The notes under the pieces were generated by a model, which saw nothing but the letters and a program-made list of their open reading frames with translations, did not search any database and was not told the DNA's origin. 64,000 bases of DNA, from NCBI GenBank assembly GCA_028023455.1, contig JAQFVV010006835.1:124001-188000 (forward strand), written 5' to 3'. Positions 61,362 through 64,000 of this stretch are shown here, piece after piece. Each line of letters opens with the position of its first letter. Position 1 is the first letter of the stretch. The position numbers were made by a program, and so were the translations under genes. Origin of the DNA: Epiperipatus broadwayi. Lineage: Eukaryota; Onychophora; Udeonychophora; Euonychophora; Peripatidae.

Positions 61362-62294
61362 TTACACCATTATTAACAATCCACACTCTTAACTTTAAAC
61401 CACCACAAGCCAAATATAAATATTGGGAAGTCTATCAACTTCTACATCCAAATCAAGATGATGTACAAACACCACTTCATATTAATAATAAACAATTATG
61501 TCGCAAATTCAAACTATGGTCACTTGAACCAAAATATTTTGACTTTCTCCTAAAGATAAATCTGGACTCGCTTCCTACACAATACTTTTTGAGATATCAA
61601 AGAAACTATAAAGATATAGATGATATATGTAATCTTTGCCATAGGGACTCGGAGACACAAAACCACCTTTTCTTCTCATGCTCAAGTCTAGAAAACATTC
61701 GTGAAATCATTAGCACTTCACTCAAAGATAAAAAAAATCAATATGATAACCCTTTTTGACTCTTTTAAAAGGGGTGTCTTTGCTGAAATAAGAATCTGCA
61801 CATTTTTACTCTATGCCTTATGGTGTACAAGGTGTAATTTCATATACAATCATAATCCCAGAAGACATCCAAACACGTTCAGAAATAAGCTGAAAACCAT
61901 ACGTGAAAGAGACAGGAAGATTACAGAACAAACTAAGTACATTGACACCTGGAATATACAAGAACTTATATAAAAGCACACAAAAAAAAAACTATATTTA
62001 ACATGGATCCTTGTGCCAGTTCTAAAGTCAACTGACACAAACTAGACGCATTCCTGCTTTAGTTTAATTGAAGTATATCTAATTGAATATAATCGTATGA
62101 TTGAGTGAATATCATTGACTTTATTGAACTGTTTTTTTTTCTCTTAGATACTTCTAGTTTGATAAAGCATACAGGTACTGATCAAATCATTGTACATATG
62201 CAGTTTTGTGAAAACAATTTATATATAAGAAATATGTTGTCAAATGTAACTTGTGTAACCTTTTAGAACACTAATAAAGTTTATCCTTTGAAAC
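61362..62294 (+). mobile_element. LINE 3' end, family A, copy 2
   Basis: The frame from about 61362 reads FKLWSLEPKYFDFLLKINLD, then SLPTQYFLRYQR and the zinc motif CNLCHRDSETQNHLFFSCSS (Cys-x2-Cys, His, Cys). It shifts frame by one at an A-run near 61728-61736. It then continues KRGVFAEIRICTFLLYALWC then TRCNFIYNHN and DTWNIQELI to a TAA at 61971. The 3' UTR (61974-62294) has AATAAAG at about 62274 and runs straight into the (ATA)n tract. The order of blocks parallels family B, so the two families are related. One frameshift disables it. Confidence 0.85.
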
Positions 62295-62516
<222 letters not shown>

Positions 62517-64000
62517 TTCAATGTATACTCTAATCTCATTGTAATATTAATCATGTATAATAATAAATAATAATATAATGTAATCTTTTATTATCCATAT
62601 GGCATCTTAAATAAATATGTGGCAAGATCTTATAATCTGAAAATATGTGGCAACCAAAATAATACTGTAATTTTGTGTAAATATTTTATGGTTATTCTAT
62701 GACTATAATAATAATATAATAAATGAAGTTTCTTAAAGAAAATCATATCAATAAAATATTATAACTCTTAAATAATAGTTTTATTTAGGTTGTGCAGATA
62801 TTATATCTTAATTCTAATTATCTGTGATTATGTAATTGTCATGTGGAGAAATTAAGTCAACACCAAGATTTATAAACAAACTTAACAAATTTATTAACAA
62901 ACTTCAACAATAAATTATGTACATTATTTACAACATTAATGAACTTTGTTTACTCCCATTTATGTACTAAAAAAAATAGATTAAATAAAATAAAATATGG
63001 AATACAGAACATTATTTTTATAAAAAAATATCTATTATTTAAAAATATTATCATAGTATCTCTATTACATCTCCATTAAGTTTCATTAAGTCAGTAAGTT
63101 TTAAAAATATAATATAAATTATTAGTTCAATATGCATTTATTATTTTTATTTAGTTCTTTTCAAAATAATTTTACTATTCCATATAGTTATTCCTAACGT
63201 ATTAATAATGTGAATAACTTTAATTAGTAGCATAGCAATTAACTTAGACTATTTACTAATCATTAATTTTAATGTCAAATAAAATGTACGTATTGATGTA
63301 TTGTTATTATAGAATAACTTGTACAAACTTATGATTACTTATATTCTTCAAAAACACGATTTAGTTTTTATTTCTTTACTTGTAAAAATATGCATCATAA
63401 TTAAGTCTTTTAAAACTTAATAATTAAACAACATCTTTATAAACCCACTTTAATTATCATTTATTCCTTTGTAATAAATAACAATCAATTCCAAATATGA
63501 AAAGTTTTATGATTTTTTACTGACAAACTATATTCTTGTACTCTTTGCATTTATTTCTATCTTTACTTAAAAATAATATAACCTATCTTATCTTTTTAAT
63601 AACAATTCTGCACTTCAAACTTATTCATCATTTCATATTTTAAATACCGTTCTTCAAGATGCAATCCGAAAAATTTTGATAGTAAATGAACAGGTAAGTA
63701 TATGGAATAAACTAGTTTTAATACAATAGTACCTCTATCTAATAATCATCATGGTATCAGTGTATAATAAATGAGGTATGACTTCTTTGTCTAATAACCT
63801 CTACTACTAAATATAATGTCCAGGCTATTTATTCAGCTCTATGGAACATTCCACTTCAACACATAGAAAACACTGCCATGAAAAATATACAAGCTATAGG
63901 GATAGGTTATCTATACTTGCATAATCATTATTATTAATTACCCTTATTCCAATATAAATAAATCCTACATAAAATATTACCTCAGTTTCATTTAACTTAC
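62517..64000. other. AT-rich intergenic, nothing recognised
   Basis: No supported feature to the end of the window. Confidence 0.45.

Overview
This window is strongly AT-rich (roughly three quarters A+T by eye) and eukaryotic. It has long (TA)n and (AAT)n microsatellites, tRNA-derived SINE-like copies, LINE 3' ends, Penelope-like retroelements (PLEs), a Merlin-type DNA transposon relic and a decayed C2H2 zinc-finger array. I see no intact multi-exon host gene, no rRNA and no bacterial features. The mix fits an invertebrate metazoan such as a mollusc, arachnid or cnidarian. The species cannot be fixed from sequence alone.

Layout. 0-10 kb: a LINE C-terminal scrap, a (TA)n tract, a decayed PLE (527-2000), a large foldback (4226-4944), a 5'-truncated LINE 3' end (about 5101-5762, minus), a possible small secreted-peptide ORF with a TATA box (7393-7544), a hAT-like MITE (7917-8108) and a decayed LINE end. 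10-20 kb: a foldback (10231-10820), a C2H2 zinc-finger relic, a tRNA-like SINE, LINE relics and a short foldback (18606-18846). 20-31 kb: LINE, SINE and Merlin relics, three more foldbacks, a single foldback arm and a near-twin of the 5.1 kb LINE. 35.6-38.3 kb: a 2,694-bp element with perfect 113-bp terminal inverted repeats. 42-45 kb: a LINE inserted into an older repeat, then two foldbacks, one carrying a complete hammerhead ribozyme motif. 48.6-51.2 kb: a nearly full-length PLE pseudogene. 52.5-54 kb: a tandem duplication and a degenerate minisatellite. 54.9-56.2 kb: a third PLE, interrupted by a 402-bp insertion that is almost entirely a palindrome with a hammerhead motif in each arm. 61.4-62.5 kb: a LINE 3' end whose tail has grown into about 73 AAT units.

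The most interesting signal is a shared architecture. At least seven separate foldback insertions are flanked by 11-15 bp direct repeats that look like target-site duplications. Most consist of two inverted arms, a short centre and a one-sided unpaired tail of about 37-52 nt. Two carry hammerhead motifs whose core, stem I, minimal stem III and cleavage triplet can be drawn in full, and two others carry decayed versions. In the best case the insertion interrupts a PLE reading frame that rejoins in frame across the duplicated 12 bp. I infer a family of PLE-related, ribozyme-bearing, reverse-transcribed palindromes.
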